A stretch of DNA of 64,000 nucleotides from an uncultured bacterium (GCA_945829425.1 CALZUQ010000003.1:1-64000), one strand, 5' to 3'; positions 1 to 9,180 are shown, counted from the first letter of the stretch. The notes: generated by a model from the letters alone, not told the origin. Made by a program: numbers and translations.

Positions 1-107
1 GGGCGTGTAGCGCATTATTTTTACGACAAATTAACTGTTTTCTGCCGCTGCGGCTATCATGCGAATTGTATTGACGACAACAGAGACAACTATGACAACA
101 GTTCCCG
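1..107. repeat. direct repeat, copy 1 (~105 bp)
   Basis: Begins GGGCGTGTAGCGCATTATTT and is nearly identical to 783-889; I count three substitutions and one 1-base indel over about 100 bases. The two copies are in the same orientation and bracket the truncated Rpn-family gene. The repeat may extend to the left of the window. No ORF or recognised IS end lies in it. Confidence 0.9.
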
Positions 108-356
108 CTTTCCTGTGTTGAACGTGAATGGCCGGGAATTATCCGGGAATTAACGAGAATAGTTGTTTTTTTCTTTGATTTCGTTCTATTTTCGATAATT
201 ATTCGCTCATTTCATATTTTCTTTGGTGCTCATCTGTTTCACAGTTGCGTTCCTCCTTTTGTCTTGGTTGTCTCTGTTGTCTTAGTTGTCGTTTTCCACA
301 GAGCACACAGAGGGCACGGCGATAAATAGTTTTCCAAGGACTGTGGCAGGCCAGAT
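108..356. other. non-coding stretch beside the Rpn remnant
   Basis: About 250 bases with no supportable gene. It holds runs of GTTGTC/TTGTCTTGG-type low-complexity sequence. The one open frame (199-396, minus) is arginine/glutamine-rich because of that repetition and looks non-coding. It lies downstream of the terminator that follows the Rpn remnant. Confidence 0.6.
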
Positions 357-389
357 ACAAAAATCCCTCACGGGAAGAACCATGAGGGA
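357..389 (-). terminator. Rho-independent terminator of the Rpn remnant
   Basis: On the minus strand, nine bases after the stop codon at 398-400, a 7-bp perfect stem (TCCCTCA at 364-370 against TGAGGGA at 383-389) is followed by TTTTTG. The layout of stop, hairpin and T-run is that of an intrinsic terminator. It shows that the 3' end of the broken gene has been kept intact. Confidence 0.8.
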
Positions 390-397
390 CTATCATT

Positions 398-782
398 TTA
401 TAGCTGTTTGATTACCTCTTCCGAAAGACCTGTTGCTTCCTTTATATAAGAAATGCCGAGGCCTAAATCTTTTAGTTTCTTGGCTGTCATTAAGATGCCT
501 TTTTCGACACCTTTGGCATACTGTCCTTCCATGACACATAGCGTGTCACGGTATTTACGTATTCCCTCGTCATATTTCAGACGCTCCTCCTTCGAGAGGG
601 CGCTGATGTCCGCTATCTGCGAGAGGTGTTCGAAGAGTGAGTTCTTCGCAGCCCAAGGTAATCTGTTCAGTGCTTCCATATTCTTCAAAACATAAATCCA
701 ACGGTCAAAATCATTGTCACACTCAGAGGCCTCCTTGTTGAAATACAAAAATACGATATTTTTTCCGAAACAGGACAGCTTA
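398..782 (-). pseudogene. C-terminal remnant of an Rpn-family (PD-(D/E)XK) recombination-promoting nuclease/transposase
   Basis: Residues such as DFDRWIYVLKNMEALNRLPW followed by a lysine/glutamate-rich helical tail and a final short helix-turn-helix-like segment (ISYIKEATGLSEEVIKQL) match the C-terminal third of Rpn-family proteins, which are normally about 300 residues. The N-terminal nuclease domain is missing. The frame continues upstream of the first possible start (a TTG at 748) to about 782, exactly where the second direct repeat begins, and no ATG is available. I therefore read it as a gene cut at the repeat junction, not as a small intact gene. Its terminator is retained. The coding sense is clear; loss of function is inferred from the missing nuclease domain. 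Confidence 0.8.
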
Positions 783-889
783 GGGCGTGTAGCGCATTAT
801 TTTTACGACAAATTAACTGTTTTCTGCCGCTGCGGCTGTCATGTGAATTGTATTGCCGACAACAGAGACAACTTATGACAACACGTTCC
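783..889. repeat. direct repeat, copy 2 (~105 bp)
   Basis: Second copy of the sequence at 1-107. Its left edge coincides with the point where Rpn homology stops. Similarity decays after about 889, although short shared words (GAACGTGAAT, AACGAGAAT) continue in both flanks, so the original repeat may have been longer. Confidence 0.9.
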
Positions 890-1113
890 TTTTTTGAACG
901 TGAATTGCCGTAACAATCCGGAGACTTCGTCCCCGGTTACTCAAAGTATAGGCTTCCAGCCTAATCCGTCACACATAGTCATCAACCGTACAGTAGAGTC
1001 AACGAGAATTATAAATAACAAATTAACTCGTCAACCTGTTTTATGAACAAGACGACAAGCAGTCAACCAAAATAGTTAAACTACACGATAAAAAATCTGT
1101 AGGATTTATGCCG
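890..1113. other. AT-rich intergenic stretch
   Basis: About 220 bases without a supportable gene between the direct repeat and the 22-bp tandem array. I see no promoter or hairpin of note here. Confidence 0.5.
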
Positions 1114-1220
1114 TATTTTTCCATAGGCTTAAAAATATTTTTCCATAGGCTTAAAAATATTTTTTTATAGGCATGAAAAAATATTTTTATAGGCATGGAG
1201 CAAAATTTTCATAGGCATAA
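1114..1220. repeat. 22-bp tandem array, five copies
   Basis: The word ATAGGC recurs at 1123, 1145, 1167, 1189 and 1211, exactly 22 bases apart. The units are AT-rich, of the type TATTTTTCCATAGGCTTAAA, and become degenerate towards 1220. The array is downstream of the terminator of the GH2 gene and is not coding. Confidence 0.9.
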
Positions 1221-1221
1221 G

Positions 1222-1271
1222 GAAAAAACAATTCCCCTACGGCATACGGATGACGATGCTGTAGGGGAATT
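1222..1271 (-). terminator. Rho-independent terminator of the minus-strand glycosidase cluster
   Basis: A 16-bp stem (AATTCCCCTACGGCAT at 1230-1245 against ATGCTGTAGGGGAATT at 1256-1271, one G-T wobble) is followed on the minus strand by GTTTTTTCC. It lies ten bases beyond the GH2 stop codon and should end the transcript coming through the esterase and GH2 genes. Confidence 0.9.
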
Positions 1272-1281
1272 CACATTCTAT

Positions 1282-4017
1282 TTATTGTCCAACGCCGAAG
1301 TCAGCCTGCTGGTCCTGCACTTGCTGCAGCATGCGTTGCTTCTCTTCCTCCGACACTGTCGGCTTGTTTCCCTTCGGTGTGGCTGTTGCTCCTCTCCGTG
1401 GCGTTACGTCTGTCACGGTAGGGTCGGTGAGCATCGGCAGAGGCGACGCTACTGATTCGATCTCTATGTCTGCCGGTGTGGGGCTGTGTGTTCCAGGATA
1501 GAGCACGTCGGCATGGATGCGTATCTTTCCCGGTGTTCGTGTCGAACGCACGAGTATCGGTGCTGTTCCCCATTCCACCTGTCGTGGGTTGGCTCTGATA
1601 TTCATTCCGTCTCCGATAATCTCTCCCTCTCCTTCTATGGTGAAGAATATCTCGTCCTTTGCCAGTCGCCGCACATTGCCCGAGTCGTCGGTCACCTCAC
1701 ATACGACAACGACGAAGTCCGATCCGTCGGCAACGAGGTTCTTGCCTCTGTCGTCGACATACATCCTGAGCTTCGTACTGCGTCGTGACGGCATACGCTT
1801 CATTGTCGCCACCACCTCTCCGTTTATGATGCCCTCAGCCACGATGTTCACCTTCTGCCAGTTACGCTGTTTGTAAGAGTATTCACGCGCTTTCCAGAAG
1901 TCCCAGGCATTGCGGAAGATGACCGGTGCGTTATATGGTGCCACGGCATCGTTAAGCAGTTTCCCGCTCAGCGACACCACGCCTTCGGAGCCTTGGTCGG
2001 GAAGCACCTTCTCATGGAGCACGGGGAGCGTCCATGACAGCTCACCATCATAGACGGAGAGCCTTACGCTGTCACAGTTAGAGAATACCACGACATCCTT
2101 GTCAGAGAACTGTCCCATCTCATGAGCTACATAAACGAACGGCTCCGTCTCGCCTGCCGGAATCTGTGAATGGAACATATAATACGTTGTCTTCGGCTGT
2201 CGGAAAGCGTCATACGCTCCACCCCAGTAGGGGTCGGGGTGATAGCCTCGCTGATGGTCGAAGGGGTGCCATTGGCATCCTCCGAGGAACAGTCCTGTCG
2301 TGCGGTGCTGGTCGCACGTGGTGTTTGAGAGCGAGAGAGCCTGACGGAGCTGTGGTATCTCGCCCCACGAGCGTGAGGCACGGTTGAGGTTGTTGTGGGC
2401 GTACCAGTCGTCGACATACTCTCCGAACTCTCTCGTCATGACGTTCTTCCCCATAGCCACCATGCGTGCCTCAGCCTTTGCTTCGGCAGCAGCATCTGCC
2501 GGTGTCTCGTCGTCGCCGGGCCACGCATACACTATGTCGTAGTTGTCGAGCACTCCGGCACTGTGGAGGTCGGCAGCAGCAACGGGACGATAAGGATAAG
2601 GATATTCCTCACGTGTTATGCGAAGAGCCTCAAGTGCGAAGTCCTCCGGATAACGTGTCTCGTTGAGTATCGGTTCCCACATGAGTACGGAAGGATGGTT
2701 GCGGTCACGGCGTATTATCTCGCGTGTGTTCTGATGCACACGCAGTGCGAACTGCGGCTCTTTCTTGTTCCAGAACTGCCATCCTGGTGTCGCCACGATG
2801 ATGAATATTCCGAGTTCGTCACAGGCATCCATAAAGGAAGGGTCCTGAGGATAGTGCGCCGTGCGTATGATGTTGAATCCCGCGTCCTTCAGCCTCTGTA
2901 CGTCACGTCTCTGCTGTGAGTTAGGAAGAGCATTGCCCACATAGGCGAAGTCCTGGTGTCTGTTGGCTCCCACAAACTGTCGGTATCGCTTGCCGTTGAG
3001 CCAGAACCCTTCTTTGCCACGGAACTCGAAGGAGCGTATTCCTATGCGTGTGGAGCCGCCGTCGAGTGTTCCGCGCAGGGCCTTTCCCTCCGTCGTCAGT
3101 GTTCCCAGCAGCTTTGTCGTGACGGTATATAGATAAGGTTTCTCCGGCGACCAGAGGTTCGGCTGCGCTATGCGTGAGCCTTGGCATACGTTGACATATC
3201 CCTTTGCCGGCACGGTGACTTTCTTTCTCCAGCGTTTCACCACCTTGCCGGAAGCGTCAGAGAGAGTGTTCTCTACGGTTATCGTCTGCGGCTTTGCGAG
3301 CGTGTTGCGGACATCGGTATTGACATACACCTCTGCCGAACGCTCGCTGACGTTGGCATAGTGTACGAAAATGCCGCCTTCCGCCGTGCGGTTCTCTGCC
3401 ACGGCATCAGTTATGAACAGCGGCTGACAGCCTATCAGCCATACGTCACGGTATATGCCTCCGTGGTATGTGAAGTCAAGGGTCATCTGTGTCTTTCCCG
3501 GAGGATACGTCTTGTCGTCGGAGTTGTCCGTCATTACTGCTACGACGGCTTTCTCTCCCGGCCTCACTCCCGCTTCTGTCAGGTTGATGCTGACAGGCAG
3601 ATAGCCTCCGAGGTTCTCCTTTACGAGTCTTCCGTTGACATATATCTTCTGCTTTCCCATTACCGCCTCGAAGTGCAGTATTGCCACGGGGACGTCGGGA
3701 GCCGTGAAGTGTTTCCTGTACCATACCACGCCCTGGTAGTTACGGCATCCGCTGGCTTCTGCCGGCATGAGTTGTGCGGTATGTGGCGTGGAGACCACCT
3801 CCCACTGTCTGTCATCGAAGTCGGCAGCCTCAGCCCCTGGCACGTCGCCACGGTGGAAACGCCAGTCAGCGTTGAAGTTCCACACTTTTCGCCCACTGTC
3901 GGCGACGGGGAACAATCCGGCAACGGAAGGCATGTCGCCACACACCGTAAGTGTCTCGCCCATGGCGAGGAGCGGAAGGGCGAGGAGTATAAACAAGAAT
4001 AATGTCTTTTGTCTCAT
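1282..4017 (-). CDS. secreted GH2 beta-glycosidase (beta-galactosidase/glucuronidase type)
   Basis: Hydrolyses a terminal beta-linked sugar with retention. The protein has a signal peptide, an N-terminal sugar-binding domain (residues ~30-190), an immunoglobulin-like domain, a TIM barrel and C-terminal beta domains with a Gln-rich tail. The acid/base is Glu453 in WEPILNE; the nucleophile is probably Glu530 in TREFGEY. The start at 4017 was chosen because MRQKTLFLFILLALPLLAMG is a clear signal peptide; the upstream ATG at 4056 would overlap the preceding gene. About 910 residues, normal for secreted Bacteroidetes GH2 enzymes. It follows the acetylesterase-like gene by 28 bases, so they are probably co-transcribed. 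The exact substrate (beta-galactose, glucuronate or alpha-arabinopyranose) cannot be read from the sequence. Confidence 0.9.
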   Translation of the reverse strand: MRQKTLFLFILLALPLLAMGETLTVCGDMPSVAGLFPVADSGRKVWNFNADWRFHRGDVPGAEAADFDDRQWEVVSTPHTAQLMPAEASGCRNYQGVVWYRKHFTAPDVPVAILHFEAVMGKQKIYVNGRLVKENLGGYLPVSINLTEAGVRPGEKAVVAVMTDNSDDKTYPPGKTQMTLDFTYHGGIYRDVWLIGCQPLFITDAVAENRTAEGGIFVHYANVSERSAEVYVNTDVRNTLAKPQTITVENTLSDASGKVVKRWRKKVTVPAKGYVNVCQGSRIAQPNLWSPEKPYLYTVTTKLLGTLTTEGKALRGTLDGGSTRIGIRSFEFRGKEGFWLNGKRYRQFVGANRHQDFAYVGNALPNSQQRRDVQRLKDAGFNIIRTAHYPQDPSFMDACDELGIFIIVATPGWQFWNKKEPQFALRVHQNTREIIRRDRNHPSVLMWEPILNETRYPEDFALEALRITREEYPYPYRPVAAADLHSAGVLDNYDIVYAWPGDDETPADAAAEAKAEARMVAMGKNVMTREFGEYVDDWYAHNNLNRASRSWGEIPQLRQALSLSNTTCDQHRTTGLFLGGCQWHPFDHQRGYHPDPYWGGAYDAFRQPKTTYYMFHSQIPAGETEPFVYVAHEMGQFSDKDVVVFSNCDSVRLSVYDGELSWTLPVLHEKVLPDQGSEGVVSLSGKLLNDAVAPYNAPVIFRNAWDFWKAREYSYKQRNWQKVNIVAEGIINGEVVATMKRMPSRRSTKLRMYVDDRGKNLVADGSDFVVVVCEVTDDSGNVRRLAKDEIFFTIEGEGEIIGDGMNIRANPRQVEWGTAPILVRSTRTPGKIRIHADVLYPGTHSPTPADIEIESVASPLPMLTDPTVTDVTPRRGATATPKGNKPTVSEEEKQRMLQQVQDQQADFGVGQ

Positions 4018-4045
4018 AAGTAAAACTTTTTTGGGGTGGTGGATA

Positions 4046-5515
4046 TTATCTGTCATATTCCTTCTTCTCTTTCTCTATGACGCGCTCCGGCACTGGCCAG
4101 CTGTCGGTACGGAAGGAAGAGATCGGCAGGTTGTCGCAGAAGATGTCCCCGACAACCCAGTCTTTGAAAGCATAGCGTACAGCGACAGGATCAGGAACGT
4201 CGGGCGAGGAGATTTTCAGGAACTTACGTTTGTAAAGCTCCACCTTGGCAGGGTAGAATACGCGGTCTTCTCCTGCTATCTCGAAGTACTTGCTCGTGAA
4301 TGCGCTGTTCTTGCAGTAGAGGTTCATCTTGTCGTTCTCAAAAGAGAGTATCACGCTACCGTCTTTCACTTCCATAGACTTATAACGTGCCGACTCGGCG
4401 TTAACTCCCTTCACGCCGTAGGTCTTGGCAAGTGCAAGGATTGCGAGACGCTCTCCTGCGATATTCTTCTGCGGAGGGTGAATGCCATACTCTATTCCCG
4501 CATCGAGCAGTACCGCCATGCCTGAGGTCGGTATCTCTTTCTCTGCCATAAACTGCTGCTCGCGTAGCAGGGCAGAGTTTACCGTCCAGTTTATGAGGCT
4601 GTAGTCGTAAGGTGCTATCTGGCAATAGAAGAACGGGAACTCACCGATGTCCCATTTCTCACGCCATAGCGACACCATGGTTTTCATCTGCTGTGCATAG
4701 TCCTGATAGCGTGGGATATTGTCTTCGCCCTGATACCATATAGCTCCGCGTATGCCGTACCCAATAATAGGATTCAGCATGCCGTTGAAGAGCACTGTAG
4801 GCTGTCGGTTCGGCGACTTTATGTCTGAAGGCTTGTATGGTATCTGATATGGTGACTTCGCAGTAACGAAGTCCTTGACATGCTCGCGGTCTATCCACGA
4901 CTCACAGCTGGAGCCTCCCCACGCCGTTACTATAAGTCCTACGGGAACATTGAGCATACGTCGCAGCTCACGTCCGAAATAATATGCTGTGGCAGAGAAC
5001 TCACGCACTGTCTCTGGAACGGCATTCGCCCACTTTCCGTAAACGGTGTCTATAGGCTCCACGCGGCTTGTGCGCTTTGAGGTTAGGAGACGCAGCTGGG
5101 GGTCACCAGAATGGAGCACGTCGATGTTGCCGTTGTCTATGGGTTGTGAGGGGAAGCCCTTCATAGGCATCTCCATATTCGACTGTCCGGCACATAGCCA
5201 CACCTCTCCGATGAGGACGTCAGAGAACACCACGTCTTCTCCGTCGCTCACCGTGACGTCGTACGGTCCTCCCGCTTCAGGCGTAGTGACAGCCACCTGC
5301 CATTTGCCTTTCTTGTCTGCCTTGACAAGGTATGTCTTGTCATTCCACGACGTGGTGACCTTGACAACTTTATTGATATCCGTTGTGCCCCAGAGCTTAA
5401 CATTGCTCTCACGTTGAAGCACCATGCCGTCGCCGAAAACCGCCGGCATCCATACTTTTCCTTGCGCTACGGTTGCCATGACGGCAGCAAGGAGAGTGAA
5501 AAATGTTTTTCTCAT
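4046..5515 (-). CDS. sialate O-acetylesterase-like carbohydrate esterase (SGNH fold)
   Basis: Removes acetyl groups from carbohydrates; in plant-glycan clusters this family is usually linked to acetylated pectin or hemicellulose rather than sialic acid. A signal peptide (first ~19 residues) precedes a beta domain and an SGNH hydrolase fold. The nucleophile motif CAGQSNMEM contains Ser112, and DAGIEYGIHP carries the candidate Asp338/His346 pair. The length (489 residues) is typical. It lies between GH106 (260-bp gap) and GH2 (28-bp gap) on the same strand. A GC-rich hairpin at 5535-5556 sits 20 bases upstream of the start. Nothing around it suggests sialic-acid metabolism. Confidence 0.88.
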   Translation of the reverse strand: MRKTFFTLLAAVMATVAQGKVWMPAVFGDGMVLQRESNVKLWGTTDINKVVKVTTSWNDKTYLVKADKKGKWQVAVTTPEAGGPYDVTVSDGEDVVFSDVLIGEVWLCAGQSNMEMPMKGFPSQPIDNGNIDVLHSGDPQLRLLTSKRTSRVEPIDTVYGKWANAVPETVREFSATAYYFGRELRRMLNVPVGLIVTAWGGSSCESWIDREHVKDFVTAKSPYQIPYKPSDIKSPNRQPTVLFNGMLNPIIGYGIRGAIWYQGEDNIPRYQDYAQQMKTMVSLWREKWDIGEFPFFYCQIAPYDYSLINWTVNSALLREQQFMAEKEIPTSGMAVLLDAGIEYGIHPPQKNIAGERLAILALAKTYGVKGVNAESARYKSMEVKDGSVILSFENDKMNLYCKNSAFTSKYFEIAGEDRVFYPAKVELYKRKFLKISSPDVPDPVAVRYAFKDWVVGDIFCDNLPISSFRTDSWPVPERVIEKEKKEYDR

Positions 5516-5534
5516 AGTATATTGTGTGTGTTAT

Positions 5535-5556
5535 GGCGGGAGCCGAAGCCCCCGCC
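5535..5556. promoter_or_regulatory. GC-rich hairpin in the leader of the esterase gene
   Basis: GGCGGG (5535-5540) can pair with CCCGCC (5551-5556), with further pairing inside the loop. It lies 20 bases upstream of the esterase start and ends in GT, like several of the 23-bp hairpins elsewhere in the window. It may be a GC-rich relative of that element. Function unknown. Confidence 0.5.
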
Positions 5557-5764
5557 GTTGGGTTTTATGTTGCGTTGAAAGGCTGCATAGAAGCAGTACA
5601 CCTTATTCAAGTTTCGTAAGTTATAATAGATTGGGTTTCAGGTTTCAAGTTTCAGGGTAAAGGTCGCCCTGCAAGGGCAACAGCCCTTAGCCATTGTTTA
5701 CCGACAACAAGCGAAAGTTGAATACACCTTATTATATATGTGGGATTAAGGTTGTTCCCATAAA

Positions 5765-5787
5765 GGTGGGTTCTATTAATTCCCTCC
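5765..5787. repeat. 23-bp dispersed hairpin element (copy overlapping the GH106 stop)
   Basis: GGTGGG, an 11-base loop containing CTATTAAT, then CCCTCC. One stem position is a mismatch. The element overlaps the last codons and stop of the GH106 gene. Confidence 0.7.
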
Positions 5788-8700
5788 TCTGCGTATTGTC
5801 AGAGGTCCGAGGAGTCCTGAAGGCAGGAGCTGCTTAGACTTGCTGCGATAGCGTGCGTTTGTCCATATTCCGTCATAAGGAGCCTTGCCGTCGTCGTTGC
5901 CACGAATGGCATTGGCCCATGTGTTCACCACCTCTATCTCTATGGTGTTCTTTCCACGGCGGAGAGCATGACCTATCTTCACCTCGTAAGGTGCTATCCA
6001 CGTTATGCCGCAGTCAATGCCGTTGACCCAGACATGGGCTATCTCATGCACTTCACCAAGCGTGAGGACCTCGTCGCCACGCGGCTTGCCGCTCTTCACC
6101 GTTACGGTATAGCGTCCGTGGCCGGAGAAATAGCGCACCTTGTCGTCAGTGTCTGCCGACCAGTCGGTGAGTGTCTCAAGTGTCTTGCTTACGCCGTTCT
6201 CCCTCAGTGTCAGGGTGTATGGTCCTGTGATGTCATAAGACGAGGTGCCACGGCATGGCTCTGTGGCGGCATGGCAATAGACAGACCCCGCCTGCCGGGG
6301 TGCCTGAGGCAGGCATGCGGTGATACGCTCCACGCTGTCTGCGGGGAAGAGCACGAAGCATGACGCGCTCTGGTTCAGCGTAAGGTCTATCTTTCCGTCA
6401 ACAGCGGCAGCCTCGGCGATAGTGTTCGTCACGGGGCAGTAGATATACGCCTTGCCCGCTGCCGTATCACGGAAGACGGCAGTGAACGCACGGCTCTGCT
6501 CAGCTTGGTTGGAGAGGAAATATATCTCGCCCTGCGAACCGCTGCGATGAGCATAGGCTATGCCCTCCGGCAGTTCCACATCACGGCGCAAGCCGTATTG
6601 CGTGAAGTCCTCAGCCATATACGGGCTGTCAACGACAGCCACGCCCCCTTTGCGGAGAATGGCGAGCTTCTCCTCCACCTCCTTAGAATATCCGGCGAAG
6701 GAAGGGTCCATAGGACGTTTGCCCGGAAGCACTACGACGCGGTAGCTCGCCCCACCGGGAAGCGTCATCCTTCCGTCTTCCACTTTTGCAAGGCGCAGGA
6801 GCACATCAGGATTGAAAGAGTCGTACTGGTAGCCTCGCAGAGAGTTCACCCAGTCTTTCGTGTCCACCACTCCGGCAGAGTGGTTCACGCCTACCGGACT
6901 TTCCTCCATCGGCTCGCCGATATTGGCAAGGCGTTTCTGCTCAGAAGCCACCCTCTCGGCACCGAATATGCCGGGAAGCATAGGCACGAGACGCTCAGGA
7001 AGGACGGAACGGCGTGGCATCTCCTCACCTATGAACACCGCAATGTCCTGCACCGGACGTCCCTGCTGCAGGAGTGCAGAGCAGCGTGTGATATAATCTA
7101 CGAAGGGTGCTGACTCCTCATACCATATCTGGTCGCGCTGGAAGAAGAGTCCTATGCCGTCAAGCGTCATGCCGGGGCGACGGTCAAGCCAAGGGTTATG
7201 TGCGTTGACATGGAAGAAGAGGCGGTTCATGCCCATGGCGAAATTACGGTCGAGGAGAGTCTTCAGCATGGCAGGGTGCTCGTCCCAAACTCCACGGAGC
7301 TCTGTAAATCCTTCTGCCTGTACGATATTCTTGCCATAGACATGTGCGCCACTGATGGCATCGAGCATGTCGTTGGGTTTGTCGTGGGTAGGAGAGTTCA
7401 GCCAGTACTCGCCCATAGGGTAGTCGGCGTAACGGTAATGGTCTAAACCGTCGGCACACATCGTAGGTGCTATGCTCTCGGAAGAGAACTGCATGCCCAT
7501 GGCATGGGCACGCTCGCGCAGGGTTGTGAAGAAGACGTCATTGATGAGGTCGTTGACCGTAAGGCGCACGTCGCGCAGCACCCTCTCGCTCTCCGCAGCA
7601 CTTTCAAGAGGTATGCCAGCCATGACAGGAAGCCACGGCAGGAGGTCGTAGCCACGACGGCTCTGGAACTCCTTGGCGAAAGAGCGCGACCAGTTCTGGC
7701 ATCCGCACTCCCAAGAGTCTATGTGCATATATTTCAACGCCTTGGCGGAAGGCAGGGCAGCAAACTGCGCAAACCAGTTGTCGACGAGCTTGTTGACCGC
7801 CGCGGCAGAGAATTTGTCACACTCCAGTCCTTTTCCTCCTCCTGCCGTAGCGTTGGTATGTCCTGTGGTGGCATGTCCCATACGTATGATACGGTACGTG
7901 CCGGAAGGCAGTTCAGTGAGCAGGGTGCCTTCAGGAGAGAAGGTGACAGGGAGTACTGCGTTCAGAGGGGTGCATAGCGACGCTGGAAGCTGGCTTTCTG
8001 TCGTTGTCTCCGCCACACGCCATACGTATGCCGCCTTGCCTTCCCACTGGTGTATGCGTGGGTCTTCATGGAAGACGATTTTCTTCAGTCGCAGAGTAGG
8101 CTTCCACTTTCCTGCGTCAAGGTCTTCGGAACCTGGCTCTGTGCCTTCCGGAGTCCATGAGAATCGGTAGAACCTGCCGCGGAGGCTGTCGTCCTGCGGC
8201 AGTGCGAAGGTATTTGCGGCATCGGTGTTCTGCCATCCCTGACGTGCCGGGGTGAAGACGGTGAGTGGCAGGAACGTTGTGCCGTCATTGCTGACCTCTA
8301 CCTTCAGACGCTGGCACTGAATGTTCGTGCCGGAAGGGAAGATCTCTACGTTGCGCAACAGTGTGCCCTCGGGAAACTCAAAGGTAAACCAGCAAGGGTC
8401 GTTGGCACGGATGAGGTTCTTGGCGTCTGACGTAACGCCGGAGGAGGTTGTGAGCGACAACGGCTTTACCTCACAGCGGGTGTAACCTACGGGAATGGCG
8501 TATGCTGCAATGTCGGCAGACCCTTCGGCGGGCAGGAGGACGAGAGGGGTGGACGATGCCGTTCGCTGTCCCCTGCGCAGTGCTTTCTTGCCTTTCTGTG
8601 CAGGTATGTTAACTATGGTGTCGCGCCATACGACCTTTTGCATGGACTCCTCTGGCGTGAACCACGGGCCTCCGGCAAGTGCGAAGCCGTCGCAGATATG

Positions 8701-9021
8701 CACTCCCAGCTCCAAACCGAGGGAGTCGGCACAGTGCATGGCATATTCTACGGCATCCCAGAACTCCGGTGTGAGCTGCTGCGCCTTGCCTTCATACTCC
8801 GGGCGTTCGTCAGCGCCACGTATTGGCATGAGGTACGTTCCGCGCAACCCGACATGTTTCATGCCTTCGAGGTCGGCACGTATGGCTTGCTTCGTTACGG
8901 CTCCATACATCCAATACCAGAAACTGAACGGCTGTCCGTTGTTGACGACACGCGTGGCATCAGAAGCGTAAGCAGCGTTTACAATAAACGCGAAAATCAA
9001 TAACAGGAAATGTTTTCTCAT
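5776..9021 (-). CDS. GH106-type alpha-L-rhamnosidase
   Basis: Predicted to release terminal alpha-L-rhamnose from pectic side chains or other rhamnosides in the periplasm or at the cell surface. After a signal peptide the protein opens with FSFWYWMYGAVTKQAIRADL, the characteristic GH106 barrel start. Candidate catalytic glutamates are Glu438 (in DSWECG) and Glu570 (in QAEGFTEL); both fit conserved GH106 blocks, but I assign them by pattern only. The C terminus is a galactose-binding-like beta-sandwich (VWVNGIDCGI...NTWANAIRG), as usual for the family. The length of 1081 residues is normal. Its stop codon is overlapped by one 23-bp hairpin element, and a perfect copy lies 13 bases before its start. 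Confidence 0.85.
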   Translation of the reverse strand: MRKHFLLLIFAFIVNAAYASDATRVVNNGQPFSFWYWMYGAVTKQAIRADLEGMKHVGLRGTYLMPIRGADERPEYEGKAQQLTPEFWDAVEYAMHCADSLGLELGVHICDGFALAGGPWFTPEESMQKVVWRDTIVNIPAQKGKKALRRGQRTASSTPLVLLPAEGSADIAAYAIPVGYTRCEVKPLSLTTSSGVTSDAKNLIRANDPCWFTFEFPEGTLLRNVEIFPSGTNIQCQRLKVEVSNDGTTFLPLTVFTPARQGWQNTDAANTFALPQDDSLRGRFYRFSWTPEGTEPGSEDLDAGKWKPTLRLKKIVFHEDPRIHQWEGKAAYVWRVAETTTESQLPASLCTPLNAVLPVTFSPEGTLLTELPSGTYRIIRMGHATTGHTNATAGGGKGLECDKFSAAAVNKLVDNWFAQFAALPSAKALKYMHIDSWECGCQNWSRSFAKEFQSRRGYDLLPWLPVMAGIPLESAAESERVLRDVRLTVNDLINDVFFTTLRERAHAMGMQFSSESIAPTMCADGLDHYRYADYPMGEYWLNSPTHDKPNDMLDAISGAHVYGKNIVQAEGFTELRGVWDEHPAMLKTLLDRNFAMGMNRLFFHVNAHNPWLDRRPGMTLDGIGLFFQRDQIWYEESAPFVDYITRCSALLQQGRPVQDIAVFIGEEMPRRSVLPERLVPMLPGIFGAERVASEQKRLANIGEPMEESPVGVNHSAGVVDTKDWVNSLRGYQYDSFNPDVLLRLAKVEDGRMTLPGGASYRVVVLPGKRPMDPSFAGYSKEVEEKLAILRKGGVAVVDSPYMAEDFTQYGLRRDVELPEGIAYAHRSGSQGEIYFLSNQAEQSRAFTAVFRDTAAGKAYIYCPVTNTIAEAAAVDGKIDLTLNQSASCFVLFPADSVERITACLPQAPRQAGSVYCHAATEPCRGTSSYDITGPYTLTLRENGVSKTLETLTDWSADTDDKVRYFSGHGRYTVTVKSGKPRGDEVLTLGEVHEIAHVWVNGIDCGITWIAPYEVKIGHALRRGKNTIEIEVVNTWANAIRGNDDGKAPYDGIWTNARYRSKSKQLLPSGLLGPLTIRRGGN

Positions 9022-9034
9022 AGTATGGCTTCAA

Positions 9035-9057
9035 GGTGGGTTCTATTCATTCCCACC
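9035..9057. repeat. 23-bp dispersed hairpin element (perfect copy before GH106)
   Basis: GGTGGG (9035-9040), an 11-base loop, CCCACC (9052-9057): a perfect 6-bp stem, followed by GT. It is the clearest copy in the window and lies 13 bases upstream of the GH106 start. Confidence 0.8.
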
Positions 9058-9092
9058 GTAAAAAGGTTAGTAATTATGGGTTGACGTTTTAC

Positions 9093-9115
9093 ATGTTGAA
9101 TCAAGAGAACCCACC
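9093..9115 (-). repeat. 23-bp element, inverted half-copy
   Basis: Read on the minus strand it begins GGTGGGTTCT and continues TTGATT, matching the left arm and loop of the 9035 copy; the right arm is lost. With 9035-9057 it forms an ~80-bp unit bounded by inverted AGGTGGGTTCT ends. Confidence 0.65.
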
Positions 9116-9137
9116 TGGTTAATTATCTGCATGACAG

Positions 9138-9167
9138 AGCCTCCAGACCGGGCGAGGTCTGAAGGCT
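9138..9167 (-). terminator. hairpin after the tricorn-type protease gene
   Basis: A 12-bp stem with one mismatch (9138-9149 against 9156-9167) begins 13 bases after the stop of the protease gene. There is no T-run, so terminator function is likely but not certain. Confidence 0.5.
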
Positions 9168-9180
9168 GTGCCACGCAGGG

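Noticed and set aside
199..396. 65-residue minus-strand ORF before the direct repeat
   Set aside because: Its Arg/Gln-rich sequence comes from low-complexity DNA. It overlaps the terminator of the Rpn remnant, and I see no start context.
4046..5515. sialic-acid catabolism, from the sialate O-acetylesterase match
   Set aside because: No sialidase, NanA/NanE or sialic-acid transporter is nearby. The family is broadly used on acetylated plant glycans.
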